A stretch of 64,000 nt of DNA from NCBI GenBank assembly GCA_034436355.1, contig DAOTVQ010000045.1:1-64000 (forward strand), in the 5' to 3' direction. The translations under genes and the position numbers were made by a program. The DNA is from CP2-2F sp034436355 (GTDB taxonomy: Bacteria; Chloroflexota; Anaerolineae; Aggregatilineales; UBA2796). Shown one piece after another: positions 51,333 through 60,815 of this stretch; within the stretch, counting starts at the first letter, position 1; every line of letters begins with the position of its first letter. The notes under the pieces were generated by a model, which saw only the letters and a program-made list of their open reading frames with translations, was not told the origin of the DNA and did no database searches.

Positions 51333-53828
51333 ATGCCTCCCAGTAAACGGCTCAAGCGCCCTGCCCAAAGTGCAGCGCAGCCGATCACCGTTAAGAACGA
51401 AGAACAAGACGTCACCCTTAGCCCAGAAGGCGGACAGCCAAGCGCCGAGAACAGTGTGCAAGTGCCACCTGAACTGCCTATTCTGCCGCTGCGCGGGCTG
51501 ATTGTCTATCCGCAGACAGCCATGCCGTTGAACATTGGGCAGAAACGCTCGGTGCGCCTAGTGGATGATGTGGTCAGTGGTGACCGCCTGATCGGGCTGA
51601 TCGCTTCGCGCAACCCTGAGCTAGAAACGCCTGAACCGGACGACATCTACAAGGTTGGGACGATGGCGGCTGTGCTGCGGTTGTTCCGTGCGCCGGATGG
51701 CACCATCCGCCTGTTGGTGCAAGGCTTGGCGCGCATCCGCGTGGATGAATATACGCAGCACGAGCCATTCTTGCGGGCGCGTGTCACGCACATCCCTGAA
51801 GTGGTGGAGACGACCAACGAAGTCGAGGCGCTCAAGCGCACAGTCATTGACCAGTTCAGCAAACTGGCAGAACTCGTGCCAAGCATCCCAAGCGATCTGA
51901 TCAATTCGGCGCTCAACACCAACGATCCGCTTCAGTTGGTGTATGCTATCGCCACCTATATTCGCCTCAGCCTCGATAACTATCAACGCATTCTAGAGCT
52001 GGATAGCGTGCTGGAAAAGCTGCACTTGCTCATGCAAATTTTGAGCAAAGAGATTGAAGTGCTGGAGATCAGCCGCAAGATTCAGAGTCAGGCGCAGTCT
52101 GAAATTGAGCGTATGCAGCGGGACTACTACCTGCGCGAGCAGTTGAAAGCCATTCGGCGCGAGCTTGGTGAAGATGACGAACAGCTTGCCGAAGTAGAGC
52201 AGTTCCGCGAGCGCATTGAGGCGGCTAATATGCCTGAAGAGGCACTCCGCGAGGCACAGCGTGAGCTAGAACGCATGGCGCGCTTGCCAGCAGCTTCCGC
52301 CGAATATGGCGTCATCCGCACCTACCTCGATTGGATGACCAGCCTGCCTTGGGCAAAACGGACTGAGGACAACTTGAACATCCGCCATGCGCGCCAAGTG
52401 CTGGAGGCAGATCACTACGGCTTGGAAGACATCAAAGAGCGCATCCTAGAGTTTCTGGCGGTGCGCCGCCTGCGCGCTGAGCGCTATGGAAATGCCCACC
52501 CAACCAGCACGGATACAACACGCCGTGATCGGCAAGGGGCGATTCTGTGTTTTGTCGGACCGCCCGGCGTTGGTAAGACCTCGCTCGGCGCCTCGATTGC
52601 GCGGGCGATGGAGCGCAAGTTCACACGCATGAGCTTAGGGGGCGTGCGTGATGAGGCAGAAATACGCGGGTTTCGCCGCACCTACATCGGCGCGATGCCC
52701 GGACGTATGATCCAAACCCTGCGCCGCGTCGAGACGCGCAATCCGGTCATCATGCTGGATGAGATTGATAAGCTAGGGCGCGATTTTCGCGGCGATCCAT
52801 CGGCGGCACTTTTGGAAGTGCTTGACCCAGAGCAAAATCACGAATTTCGGGATCACTACCTTGATGTGCCGTTCGATCTCTCGGAAGTGCTGTTCATCAC
52901 CACTGCCAACGAGCTAGAGCCGATTCCCGGTCCGCTGCGCGACCGTATGGAGATCATCGCGCTCTCAGGCTATACAGAGCAGGAAAAGATACAGATCGCC
53001 ACGCGCTACCTTGTGCCGCGCCAAATCCGTGAGAATGGGCTGCGCCCAAACGAGGTGCAATTCACCACAGAGGCACTCCAAACCTTAGTGCGCGACTACA
53101 CCCGTGAGGCGGGCGTCCGCGGCTTAGAGCGCGCTATCGGCAGTGTGGCGCGCAAAGTGGTGACGCGCATCGCCGAAGGCGACGTCAAGCGCGTCCGTGT
53201 GACGCCGACTGCCGTGCGGAAGGCGTTGGGCAAGCCGCGCTTTGGCTATGGCGAAGAACTGACCACACGCACTGAACTGCCCGGCGTTGCCACCGGACTT
53301 TCGGTAACTGCCTTCGGTGGTGATGTGCTGTTTGTGGAAGCAACGCACATGCCGGGCAGCAAAGGCTTTCAATATACCGGGCAGCTTGGCGAGGTGATGC
53401 AAGAAAGCGCACGCGCAGCGTTTAGTTACCTACGGGCGCACGTCACTGATCTGGGCGTGCCTGAGGATTACTTTGAAAAGCACGATATTCATCTGCACGT
53501 GCCAGCCGGCGCTGTGCCGAAAGACGGCCCTTCCGCCGGCGTGACGATGGTCACAGCCCTTGCCTCGCTGCTGACGGGGCGCACCGTGAAGCACAACGTT
53601 GCCATGACGGGTGAGATCACGCTGCGCGGCAAAGTGCTGCCCGTGGGCGGCGTGAAAGATAAGGTGCTGGCTGCACACCGCTTCGGTGTGGATACCGTTA
53701 TTTTGCCAAAGCGCAACGAACCCGACCTTGATGATCTGCCGAACGATGTGCGCGCTGCGCTCACCTTTGTGCTGGTGGACGATGTCAATGAAGTGCTGCA
53801 CACAGCACTTTCACCCAAACGCGAATAG
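51333..53828 (+). CDS. lon: ATP-dependent protease Lon
   Basis: Lon degrades misfolded and regulatory proteins. The 831-residue product has the N-terminal substrate-binding LON domain (PILPLRGLIVYPQTAMPLNI), a coiled middle, an AAA+ module with Walker A GPPGVGKTSLGASIARAME and Walker B VIMLDEIDKLG, and the protease domain with catalytic Ser734 (PKDGPSAGVTMVTAL) and Lys775 (VGGVKDKVLAAHR). The length is standard. It is likely co-expressed with hsp20. Confidence 0.97.
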   Translation: MPPSKRLKRPAQSAAQPITVKNEEQDVTLSPEGGQPSAENSVQVPPELPILPLRGLIVYPQTAMPLNIGQKRSVRLVDDVVSGDRLIGLIASRNPELETPEPDDIYKVGTMAAVLRLFRAPDGTIRLLVQGLARIRVDEYTQHEPFLRARVTHIPEVVETTNEVEALKRTVIDQFSKLAELVPSIPSDLINSALNTNDPLQLVYAIATYIRLSLDNYQRILELDSVLEKLHLLMQILSKEIEVLEISRKIQSQAQSEIERMQRDYYLREQLKAIRRELGEDDEQLAEVEQFRERIEAANMPEEALREAQRELERMARLPAASAEYGVIRTYLDWMTSLPWAKRTEDNLNIRHARQVLEADHYGLEDIKERILEFLAVRRLRAERYGNAHPTSTDTTRRDRQGAILCFVGPPGVGKTSLGASIARAMERKFTRMSLGGVRDEAEIRGFRRTYIGAMPGRMIQTLRRVETRNPVIMLDEIDKLGRDFRGDPSAALLEVLDPEQNHEFRDHYLDVPFDLSEVLFITTANELEPIPGPLRDRMEIIALSGYTEQEKIQIATRYLVPRQIRENGLRPNEVQFTTEALQTLVRDYTREAGVRGLERAIGSVARKVVTRIAEGDVKRVRVTPTAVRKALGKPRFGYGEELTTRTELPGVATGLSVTAFGGDVLFVEATHMPGSKGFQYTGQLGEVMQESARAAFSYLRAHVTDLGVPEDYFEKHDIHLHVPAGAVPKDGPSAGVTMVTALASLLTGRTVKHNVAMTGEITLRGKVLPVGGVKDKVLAAHRFGVDTVILPKRNEPDLDDLPNDVRAALTFVLVDDVNEVLHTALSPKRE

Positions 53829-53900
53829 CCAACGGCGCGCCGATCTGGGTGAGGCGCGCCAATGAGCAGAAGTGTAGCAGACCCGTAAAGGATAGTTGCC

Positions 53901-54263
53901 GTGCCAAAAGTCATGATTGTTGATGATGATCGGACGACAGTAATGCTTTTGCAAACATTGCTCGACCTAGATGGCTTTCAGGTCATCTTGGCGGCGCGTG
54001 GCAGCGAAGCACTCGACATTGCGCGCAGAGAAACGCCTGACGCTTTTCTCATAGATTATCACTTGTCTGGCAACATGCACGGCACAGATGTGGTTGAGCA
54101 GTTGCGCGCTGAAGCCACCTTCCAACAGACGCCCATCATCATGACTTCAGGCATGAACGTTGAAGACGCAGCCTTGCGCGCAGGCGCCAACCGTTTTCTG
54201 ATCAAACCCTTCGATCCTGCCGAACTGCCAAGCCTATTGAATGAGTTGCTCAGCTCGGTTTGA
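53901..54263 (+). CDS. Single-domain response regulator
   Basis: The 120-residue product is a receiver domain with acidic pocket VMIVDDDRT, phospho-acceptor Asp in AFLIDYHLSGNM, Ser in IIMTSGMNV and Lys in FLIKPFDPAEL. It has no output domain. The start is GTG behind AAAGGA. It lies 72 bases after lon and 55 bases before the PHP-AlbA_2 gene. Its partner could be the hybrid kinase to the left. Confidence 0.86.
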   Translation: MPKVMIVDDDRTTVMLLQTLLDLDGFQVILAARGSEALDIARRETPDAFLIDYHLSGNMHGTDVVEQLRAEATFQQTPIIMTSGMNVEDAALRAGANRFLIKPFDPAELPSLLNELLSSV

Positions 54264-54318
54264 TCGGCGTTTTCACCCTGTGAACACCCTCATACCGTAT
54301 TTTGGGAATGTTTAGTGT

Positions 54319-56247
54319 ATGACCAACAAATCAATCAAGCGTAACGGCAAAATGCAGTGGTATCGCGTTGACCTGCATATTCACACGCCTGCCTCTGCCG
54401 ATTACCAAGAGCCGAATGCGACTTATCTTGATATTTTGCGCCGTGCCGAAATGCGCGGCTTGGATATTATTGCGTTCACTGATCACAACACAGTTGCCGG
54501 CTATGGCGCCATGTACGAGGAGATCAAAACGCTGGAACTGCTGGCAGAGCGCGAGCGCGCTACGCCTGAAGAACGCCGCCGCCTTGCCGAGTACCGCCGC
54601 CTGCTCGATAAAATTTTGGTGCTGCCCGGCTTCGAGTTCACTGCCACCTTTGGCTTTCACGTTCTAGGGCTGTTTTCGCCCGCCTTGCGCGTCCGCCAAA
54701 TTGAGCATATCTTGCTCAGCCTGCATGTGCCTGCCCAGTCCCTAGATGATGGCTTGACGAACGTTGGCGCTTCATCCGACGTGCTGACCGCCTACCGCAT
54801 GATCAACGAGGCAGGCGGCATCGCCATCGCCGCGCACGCCAACTCAACGCACGGCGTTGCCATGCGCGGCTTTGAGTTCGGCGGGCAGACGCGTATCGCC
54901 TACACCCAAGACCCTTACCTGCACTGCCTTGAAGTGACCGACCTTGATCGGCGCGGACGCGGCACCACTGCCCGCTTTTTCAATGGCACCAAGCCTGAAT
55001 ATCCCCGCCGTATGCGCTGCATTCAAGGCTCGGACGCGCACCGCATCACCAAAGACCCGCGCAACGAGAAAAATCTTGGGATTGGTGACCGCATCACCGA
55101 AGTGCTGCTGCCGGAACGCTCTTTCGAGGCACTCCGCGAGATGTTCACCAGCAACGACTTTGCCCGTTCGCGCCCTTACTTCGGCGGGCAGGAAGTTTAC
55201 GACTATGTGCAAATGGCACGCGAAGCAGGACCGAGCATTGTGCAGTCCTTCCATGAGAGCATGGCACGGCAGGGCGGCAAGCTCTACGCTGTAATCGCAG
55301 ATGTGTGCGCCTTTGCCAACACCAACGGCGGCACAGTCTACATCGGCGTCTCGGCAGATATGACCACCATTCCAGTCGGCGTCAACAACATTGGCGAGAG
55401 CATCGAGGCACTGCGCACAGAAATTGCGCGCAGCATCAATCCGCCCATTGAGGTGGAAATTGATGCACAAGAAATGTCCGATAAATCGGTCATCCGCATA
55501 CAGGTGCCACGCGGCAACGATTCGCCCTACGCCATTGATGATAACAAAATCTATGTGCGCGATGAGGCAGAGACCAGCCTTGCCGTCCGCGATGAGATTG
55601 TGCGCCTTGTGCTGAAGAAAATACAGCGCAGCGCACCTGCCCTTGAAGCGCCTAAAAAGACGACCGCCACGCTGCGTCCAGTCACGGTGCTGCCTGTTGC
55701 CGAAAGCCTGCCGCTGCCGCTCGCCAAAGCCGATCCAAGCGTCGAAGGCGTGCCGAGCAGTGCTGCTGTGCTGAGCGAGCCAGCCGCCGAACCTGCTAAG
55801 CGCACACGGCGCAGCCGCGCACCCTTGAAGCCACCCACTGGCACACCCACCCGCGATGACTCGGCGTTGGCAGGCGCACCGCGCACCGGTGTGGAGATCA
55901 TCGGCACCGAGACGCGCAAAGGTGAGCAGTACCACATCATGCGCGATCTGCGGAATGGCAGCATCGTGAAGAACGTCACGCGCACCTCAGCACGCCGCCT
56001 GTGGCACTATGCCATTATGCAGCACGAGACCAATCCGGTCGATCTCAATTTGGTGCAGTGGGTTGGGAACGTGGGTTTGTGGAAGCGCTACAAGCGCGGT
56101 GGCGTCATCCGCTACGATTTGGTGCTGACCGAAGGCGGGCATACGCGCACCTTCTACGGCGTCACTGAGGATGGAATGCAGGGCGCTTGGGCGCAGTTCG
56201 TCAGCGATGAAGAACCGACCATCATCGAGGACGCCAACGACGATTAA
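54319..56247 (+). CDS. PHP phosphoesterase fused to an AlbA_2 (Schlafen-type) domain and an unknown C-terminal domain
   Basis: The 642-residue product has three parts. First, a PHP metal-dependent phosphoesterase: H20 and H22 in VDLHIHTPAS, D55-H56 in FTDHNTV, E106 in PGFEFTATFG, H114, H173 in IAAHANS, and D239/H241 in GSDAHR, so all usual metal ligands are present. Second, from about residue 308 to 430, an AlbA_2/Schlafen-like domain with FHESMARQGGKLYAVIAD and VCAFANTNGGTVYIGVS. Third, after a Pro/Ala/Lys-rich linker, a domain at about 515-640 (TETRKGEQYHIMRDLRNGSI) with no family I know. PHP proteins hydrolyse phosphates or nucleic acid ends; AlbA_2 domains bind nucleic acid or nucleotides. 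A defence or RNA-processing function is possible but not shown. Confidence 0.82.
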   Translation: MTNKSIKRNGKMQWYRVDLHIHTPASADYQEPNATYLDILRRAEMRGLDIIAFTDHNTVAGYGAMYEEIKTLELLAERERATPEERRRLAEYRRLLDKILVLPGFEFTATFGFHVLGLFSPALRVRQIEHILLSLHVPAQSLDDGLTNVGASSDVLTAYRMINEAGGIAIAAHANSTHGVAMRGFEFGGQTRIAYTQDPYLHCLEVTDLDRRGRGTTARFFNGTKPEYPRRMRCIQGSDAHRITKDPRNEKNLGIGDRITEVLLPERSFEALREMFTSNDFARSRPYFGGQEVYDYVQMAREAGPSIVQSFHESMARQGGKLYAVIADVCAFANTNGGTVYIGVSADMTTIPVGVNNIGESIEALRTEIARSINPPIEVEIDAQEMSDKSVIRIQVPRGNDSPYAIDDNKIYVRDEAETSLAVRDEIVRLVLKKIQRSAPALEAPKKTTATLRPVTVLPVAESLPLPLAKADPSVEGVPSSAAVLSEPAAEPAKRTRRSRAPLKPPTGTPTRDDSALAGAPRTGVEIIGTETRKGEQYHIMRDLRNGSIVKNVTRTSARRLWHYAIMQHETNPVDLNLVQWVGNVGLWKRYKRGGVIRYDLVLTEGGHTRTFYGVTEDGMQGAWAQFVSDEEPTIIEDANDD

Positions 56248-56254
56248 GAAAGGC

Positions 56255-56280
56255 TGCGGGCGGAACAAGTTCCGCCCGCA
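56255..56280. terminator. Perfect hairpin after the PHP-AlbA_2 gene
   Basis: TGCGGGCGGAA pairs with TTCCGCCCGCA over a CAAG loop, seven bases after the stop. There is no U-run, so it may mark a 3' end or block read-through into the next gene with help from Rho. Confidence 0.6.
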
Positions 56281-56429
56281 TGTATAACGCGATCTTTCGC
56301 AGGGGTCGGGTCTGCCCGATCTGTGAACCTGCGCGCAAAACAGCGTATATTCTATTCATTTTCCCATTTGTTATCTTCACTAACCTAACACACAGAACCG
56401 CACTTTTGTGTTGCATTTAGAGGGGTTCA

Positions 56430-57908
56430 ATGTCCCAAAACCTACCTTCACCGTACTCTGATGAAACGCCAGCTGCTTACGCCGCACGGCTTGGAGAATG
56501 GTACATTGCAAAGTACGGCACGAAAAAGGCTTTGGGACAATATTTTACACCGCGCTCTGTGGCATCTTTTATGGCAAGTCTCTTGCTCCCTTCACAAGGA
56601 TACAAGCGCGTTTTAGACCCTTGTGCAGGAACAGGTATTTTGGCTTGTTCTGTATGTGAAATATTATCCGAAGATATTGACTTGGTTGTCTACGAAGTTG
56701 ACTCTGATTTAGCCATTTATTTAGAAGCCAGTCTGCAATACTTAAAAATGTGGATGCAAGCACGCCAGCGTGTGTTGCGATTTGAAATTATACGCGGCGA
56801 CTTCATTATGGCACAGGCTTGGGCGTTGCAATGGAGTAGCACAAATATTTTTGATATTGTGATCATCAATCCCCCTTACTTCAAACTTGCCAAAGCCGAT
56901 ATGCGGGCAAAAGCTACCGCTGTTATTATTCATGGTCAACCCAACATCTATGCCATTTTTATGGCGCTTAGCGCAGCCCTTCTCAAGGAAAACGGTCAAT
57001 TAGTCTGCCTTACGCCACGGAGTTACGCCTCAGGGCAATATTTCAAACAATTTCGACAATTCTTCTTCGGAAAGGTGTCGCCTAAGGCTGTGCATTTATT
57101 TGAGTCACGGCGTGACCTTTTCAATAATGTTTTACAAGAGTCGATTATATTGCTGGCAGAGCGTACCCATCACAACTCGCTTGTGCGTGTTTCAACAAGT
57201 ACCAGCGCAACCGATTTGAGTGAATGTGTTATCCAACGTTTGCCCTTGTCAGAGGTTTTGAAAGATAACATTCTCCATCTAGCCACCTCAGAAGAGCAAG
57301 CAACTACTCTAGCGCGTGTACGAGGGTGGTCAGCACGCCTGCACGATTACGGACTGCGCGTCTCAACAGGTCCTGTGGTAGCTTTTCGTGCCACACACTT
57401 CGTCACCGCTACAGGCAATGTCCCTGAGACACATGTGCCGTTATTATGGATGCAGAATGTTCGTCCAATGCGCGTACTATGGACGCTACCACATGAAGGG
57501 CAATATATACTCCGCCAAGGTGCAGAGAAACTCCTCATCCCTAATCAGAACTATGTACTGATACGGCGCTTCACCGCCAAAGAAGAACGGCAGCGTTTAG
57601 TTGCTGCTGCTTACTTAGCTCATCTTGAAACACCGCTAATTGGGCTTGAAAATCACCTCAATTATATTCATCGCCCAGGTGATTATTTAAGTGTTGAAGA
57701 AGCACAAGGCTTTGCAGCACTGCTAAACAGCCAATTGATGAATGATTATTTCCGAACCTTCAACGGTAACACCCAAGTGAGTGCTACGGAACTTATGGCT
57801 TTACCGCTTCCACCCTTAGATGCTATTCGGGAAATGGGCAGGCGAGTGCTTGAAGGTATCGTTGACTGTGATGCTTTAGTTGCAGATGTGTTGAATGTCT
57901 ATGTCTAA
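56430..57908 (+). CDS. Gamma-class N6-adenine DNA methyltransferase, orphan
   Basis: The 492-residue product has motif X in ALGQYFTPRSVASFM (residues 35-49), motif I in LDPCAGTGILACS (about 62-74) and motif IV NPPYFK (147-152), all for adenine-N6 methylation. The C-terminal half is a TaqI-like recognition domain. The layout resembles PstI/BsuBI-type modification enzymes, but no cognate endonuclease lies next to it. GC is visibly lower than in the neighbours, suggesting transfer. The ribosome binding site is GAGGGG. Confidence 0.9.
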   Translation: MSQNLPSPYSDETPAAYAARLGEWYIAKYGTKKALGQYFTPRSVASFMASLLLPSQGYKRVLDPCAGTGILACSVCEILSEDIDLVVYEVDSDLAIYLEASLQYLKMWMQARQRVLRFEIIRGDFIMAQAWALQWSSTNIFDIVIINPPYFKLAKADMRAKATAVIIHGQPNIYAIFMALSAALLKENGQLVCLTPRSYASGQYFKQFRQFFFGKVSPKAVHLFESRRDLFNNVLQESIILLAERTHHNSLVRVSTSTSATDLSECVIQRLPLSEVLKDNILHLATSEEQATTLARVRGWSARLHDYGLRVSTGPVVAFRATHFVTATGNVPETHVPLLWMQNVRPMRVLWTLPHEGQYILRQGAEKLLIPNQNYVLIRRFTAKEERQRLVAAAYLAHLETPLIGLENHLNYIHRPGDYLSVEEAQGFAALLNSQLMNDYFRTFNGNTQVSATELMALPLPPLDAIREMGRRVLEGIVDCDALVADVLNVYV

Positions 57909-57951
57909 GCTGCAAGAGGCACAAGCTATCTACAGAACATGATAAGTTACC

Positions 57952-57960
57952 TGATATAAT
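57952..57960 (+). promoter_or_regulatory. Extended -10 promoter for the P450 gene
   Basis: CTGATATAAT carries the extended -10 (TGN before TATAAT), which can replace a weak -35. It lies 34 bases before the ATG. Confidence 0.6.
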
Positions 57961-57993
57961 CTTAAGGCGTTTGCCAACCGAGAAAGGTGTGTT

Positions 57994-59337
57994 ATGACCC
58001 TAACTGCCATTCCACGCGCCAAGAGCCACCCACTCTTGGGTAATTTCCGCGAGTTTCGGACCAACCCACTGGCATTCTTCACTGATCTTGCCCGCCAACA
58101 CGGCAAAATCGCGCAGTTCAAACTTGGTCCACAGACGTTCTACATCGTGTATGATCCCGATATGATCCGCGAGATTCTCGTGACCAATCACGCCGTGATG
58201 CACCGTGTAGAGCGCATTGCAGGCATTTTGAAAAAGACGATGGGTGATAGCCTGCTAACCACCGATGGCGAATGGTGGCGCAAACAGCGTAAGCTGATCC
58301 AACCCGCCTTTCACCACCAACAAATTGCCAGCTATGCCCAGATCATGGTGAATGAGGCACTTCAGATTACTGCCTTGTGGCAAGATGGCGCCGTGCGCGA
58401 TCTTGAAAAAGATATGGATCGCATGACGCTGGCAATTGTGACCGGCGCTTTATTCCATGATGACGGCGCCAGCAAAGCACACCTGATCGCGGAAGGCATT
58501 CGGCAACTTCAGGAATTTGGCACACAGCAAATGGCAGCCATCATCCAGCTGCCCGAATGGATACAAACACCGCTGCGGCGCAAGCAAAAAAGCGGCTCTG
58601 CCGTGCTGCGTGAGGCAATTTTGCAAGTTATTCGGGCGCGGCGCACCTCTGGTGAAAACAAGGCAGATTTACTCTCAATGCTCATCAATGCCAAAGACGA
58701 GGAAAGTGGACAAGGCATGGATGATGAGACGATCTGCAATGAAGTGCTAACGCTCTATTTGGCGGGCTACGATACAACTGCCCTCACCCTCACCTTCACC
58801 TGGTACGAGTTAGCACGCCACCCTGAAATTGAGGCGAAATTCCACGCCGAACTTGCACAGGTGCTAGGCGAACGTCTGCCAACGCTTGCCGATCTGCGCA
58901 GTTTGGAATACACCACGTTCATCTTCAAAGAAACGCTGCGGATGTACCCACCGACGTGGTTCAATGCACGCCAAGCCACGCAAGCCGTGCAGATTGGTGG
59001 CTACCGCTTCCAAAAAGGCGATGTGTTGTTCATGAGTCCGTATGTCACGCACCGCGATCCGCGTTGGTGGCAAGCCGCAGAGACTTACCTGCCCGAACGG
59101 TTCGCCAACGATGCTGAGGCGACCTGGCACAAGTTCCAATACATGCCCTTTGGTGGTGGCAATCATATTTGCATTGGCAACCAATTCGCCATGATGGAAG
59201 GCGTGTTGGCGTTGGCAACCATTGGGCAAAAGTACCGCTTTGCGCTCACCGAACCTGATCAGAAGGTCACCTTAGAGCCGCAAATCACGATGGGTCCGAA
59301 AGGCGGGCTGCCGCTGCGGATCATCAAGCGCGGCTAG
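57994..59337 (+). CDS. Cytochrome P450
   Basis: The 447-residue product has the heme-binding segment MPFGGGNHICIGNQFAMM with Cys393 as iron ligand, the I-helix TLYLAGYDTTALTLTFTW and the ExxR pair in FKETLRMYPPTWFNA. It resembles CYP bacterial fatty acid or xenobiotic hydroxylases. No ferredoxin or reductase gene is near, so its electron donor is elsewhere. The start ATG has AAAGG upstream. Confidence 0.94.
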   Translation: MTLTAIPRAKSHPLLGNFREFRTNPLAFFTDLARQHGKIAQFKLGPQTFYIVYDPDMIREILVTNHAVMHRVERIAGILKKTMGDSLLTTDGEWWRKQRKLIQPAFHHQQIASYAQIMVNEALQITALWQDGAVRDLEKDMDRMTLAIVTGALFHDDGASKAHLIAEGIRQLQEFGTQQMAAIIQLPEWIQTPLRRKQKSGSAVLREAILQVIRARRTSGENKADLLSMLINAKDEESGQGMDDETICNEVLTLYLAGYDTTALTLTFTWYELARHPEIEAKFHAELAQVLGERLPTLADLRSLEYTTFIFKETLRMYPPTWFNARQATQAVQIGGYRFQKGDVLFMSPYVTHRDPRWWQAAETYLPERFANDAEATWHKFQYMPFGGGNHICIGNQFAMMEGVLALATIGQKYRFALTEPDQKVTLEPQITMGPKGGLPLRIIKRG

Positions 59338-59342
59338 AAAAC

Positions 59343-59375
59343 AGTGAGGCGACTCATACCGTGAATCGCCTCACT
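59343..59375. terminator. Hairpin between P450 and decarboxylase genes
   Basis: AGTGAGGCGA pairs with TCGCCTCACT over a 13-base loop, between convergent genes. It probably serves as a bidirectional terminator, although the U-runs are weak. Confidence 0.6.
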
Positions 59376-59408
59376 GCCTAGCCATGCAGTTAGATAGCCA
59401 ATGATCAG

Positions 59409-60815
59409 TCAGCCATAGCCAAGTGCGCCGAGCATGGCTGGTGCATCTTGCCCACCTTCGTATTGCAGCAGTGCCGCACCGTCGGCATCTTCATCAAGGA
59501 TCAACTCGCCACCTTCGGGCAGCAGGCAGTGATGCGCGCCGTGCCGTCCGCCAAGCGTTTCCTGATAGGCGCCGCACTCAAAGAAGCCGATCACCAAGCC
59601 GTCCGTATTGGCAGGCAGCAGCAGCGGCTCAGCGTTCATGCTGCGCGTCGGATACACATCATCATGATCGCAGGTTAAGCCGGCAAGGCGCGCCTGCACA
59701 AAGGCGCCCTCCCAATTATTGGCAGGCAGCACGGTGAACGGCTCACCCAATGCCCACGCATCCGGGAAGTTGCTCATGATGCTGCCATCTATCATGTAGT
59801 ATGGCACGCCATCGGCGCCCATGCGCGTCTTGACCACCTTAAAGAGCTTCATGGCGTGATCTTGCACCATGTAGCGCCCTGTCTCAAAGATCAGGTCAGG
59901 CGCTGGCACGCCTTCCTCAGCGCAGACCGCCATGATCGTGCCGAGCGTTTGGCGCATCCACGCCTCAAAGTGCATCCCGCTGTAGCGCGCTGGCAAGCCG
60001 CCGCCAAAGTTGAAGCGGTGCAGCGTTGGCGCCTGCCGATAGAGCGCCGCATAGCCGCGCAAGCTGTGGATGAGCGCCGTCTGATAGCTTAGCCCGCGCC
60101 CTGCCGAAACGGTCTGCATGGCATGGTAGGTCGTCAGGCGCAGATGCTCAGTGGCGGCAAGCCGTTCGGCGGCATAGCGCATTTCCTCTGCACCCAAGCC
60201 AAACCGATTAGGCTGATCAGAGAGCGTGCGCGCCCGCAAGCCAACCTCAAAGGGCTGCCCTGCTGCGGCGAACACTTCCAGTTCTTCCAGATCGTCAAAG
60301 ATCGGCAGCACGTTCTCAAAGCCCTCGCCGTGCAAGCGCAGCAGCGCATTGGCGTAGCGCGGAATCTTAAAGCCGTTTGCCAAGATCGGGCGGCTGTGAT
60401 CCAGCCAGCCATTGGCGGCGGCGTGGCGCAGCACGTCTACATCAAAGGCGGAGGAACACTCGTAGGCGGCGCCCGCCGCTAACAGTGTTTTGACAACTGG
60501 CGCAGCAGGGTTCGCCTTGCTGGCGTAGGCGATCAACGCCTCACGTGGGTAGCCAAGCTGTGCCTTCGCAGCGGCAAAGGTAGCCTTTAGGTAGGCGTAG
60601 TTCTCGCGCAGGGCGCTCAGGCGGCGCACATACAGCGGCGTCGCAGGGCGCTCAAGGCGTCCGTTGGCAAAGACGGGACGGTTGACCAACGCCATGACAT
60701 CAACGCCGCGATAAAACAGGCGTCCATCGGCAATCTCATAGCCTGCGGGCAGTGCAGGCGCCGCGGTAAATGGCAGCGGAAGCGTCTCTAAGCGTGTGCG
60801 TGGAAGCGCGCTCAT
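59409..60815 (-). CDS. PLP-dependent basic amino acid decarboxylase (arginine/ornithine/DAP family)
   Basis: The 468-residue product is a group IV decarboxylase: PLP-lysine K100 in LIAYASKANPAAPVV, HRFNFGGGLPARYS for phosphate contact, and the second-subunit signature GLTCDHDDVYPTR with FECGAYQETLGG near the end. ANGFKIPRYANALL recalls the CNGYKD stretch of biosynthetic arginine decarboxylase (SpeA), but the length is closer to DAP and ornithine decarboxylases. Substrate is therefore uncertain. The ATG has AGAGGAGA upstream. It sits behind a long leader with an intrinsic terminator. Confidence 0.86.
   Translation of the reverse strand: MSALPRTRLETLPLPFTAAPALPAGYEIADGRLFYRGVDVMALVNRPVFANGRLERPATPLYVRRLSALRENYAYLKATFAAAKAQLGYPREALIAYASKANPAAPVVKTLLAAGAAYECSSAFDVDVLRHAAANGWLDHSRPILANGFKIPRYANALLRLHGEGFENVLPIFDDLEELEVFAAAGQPFEVGLRARTLSDQPNRFGLGAEEMRYAAERLAATEHLRLTTYHAMQTVSAGRGLSYQTALIHSLRGYAALYRQAPTLHRFNFGGGLPARYSGMHFEAWMRQTLGTIMAVCAEEGVPAPDLIFETGRYMVQDHAMKLFKVVKTRMGADGVPYYMIDGSIMSNFPDAWALGEPFTVLPANNWEGAFVQARLAGLTCDHDDVYPTRSMNAEPLLLPANTDGLVIGFFECGAYQETLGGRHGAHHCLLPEGGELILDEDADGAALLQYEGGQDAPAMLGALGYG

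Noticed and set aside
54844..55935. Minus-strand frame of 363 codons across the PHP-AlbA_2 gene
   Set aside because: Antisense to a gene with clear conserved motifs; rich in Cys/His/Arg without order, as expected from codon bias.
59140..59190. His rather than Arg in the P450 heme segment (GGGNHICIG)
   Set aside because: His is accepted at this position in the family signature, so the enzyme is probably normal.
56430..59337. P450 as part of a defence island with the methyltransferase
   Set aside because: The P450 has its own promoter and neighbour-like base composition; no evidence of a shared role.
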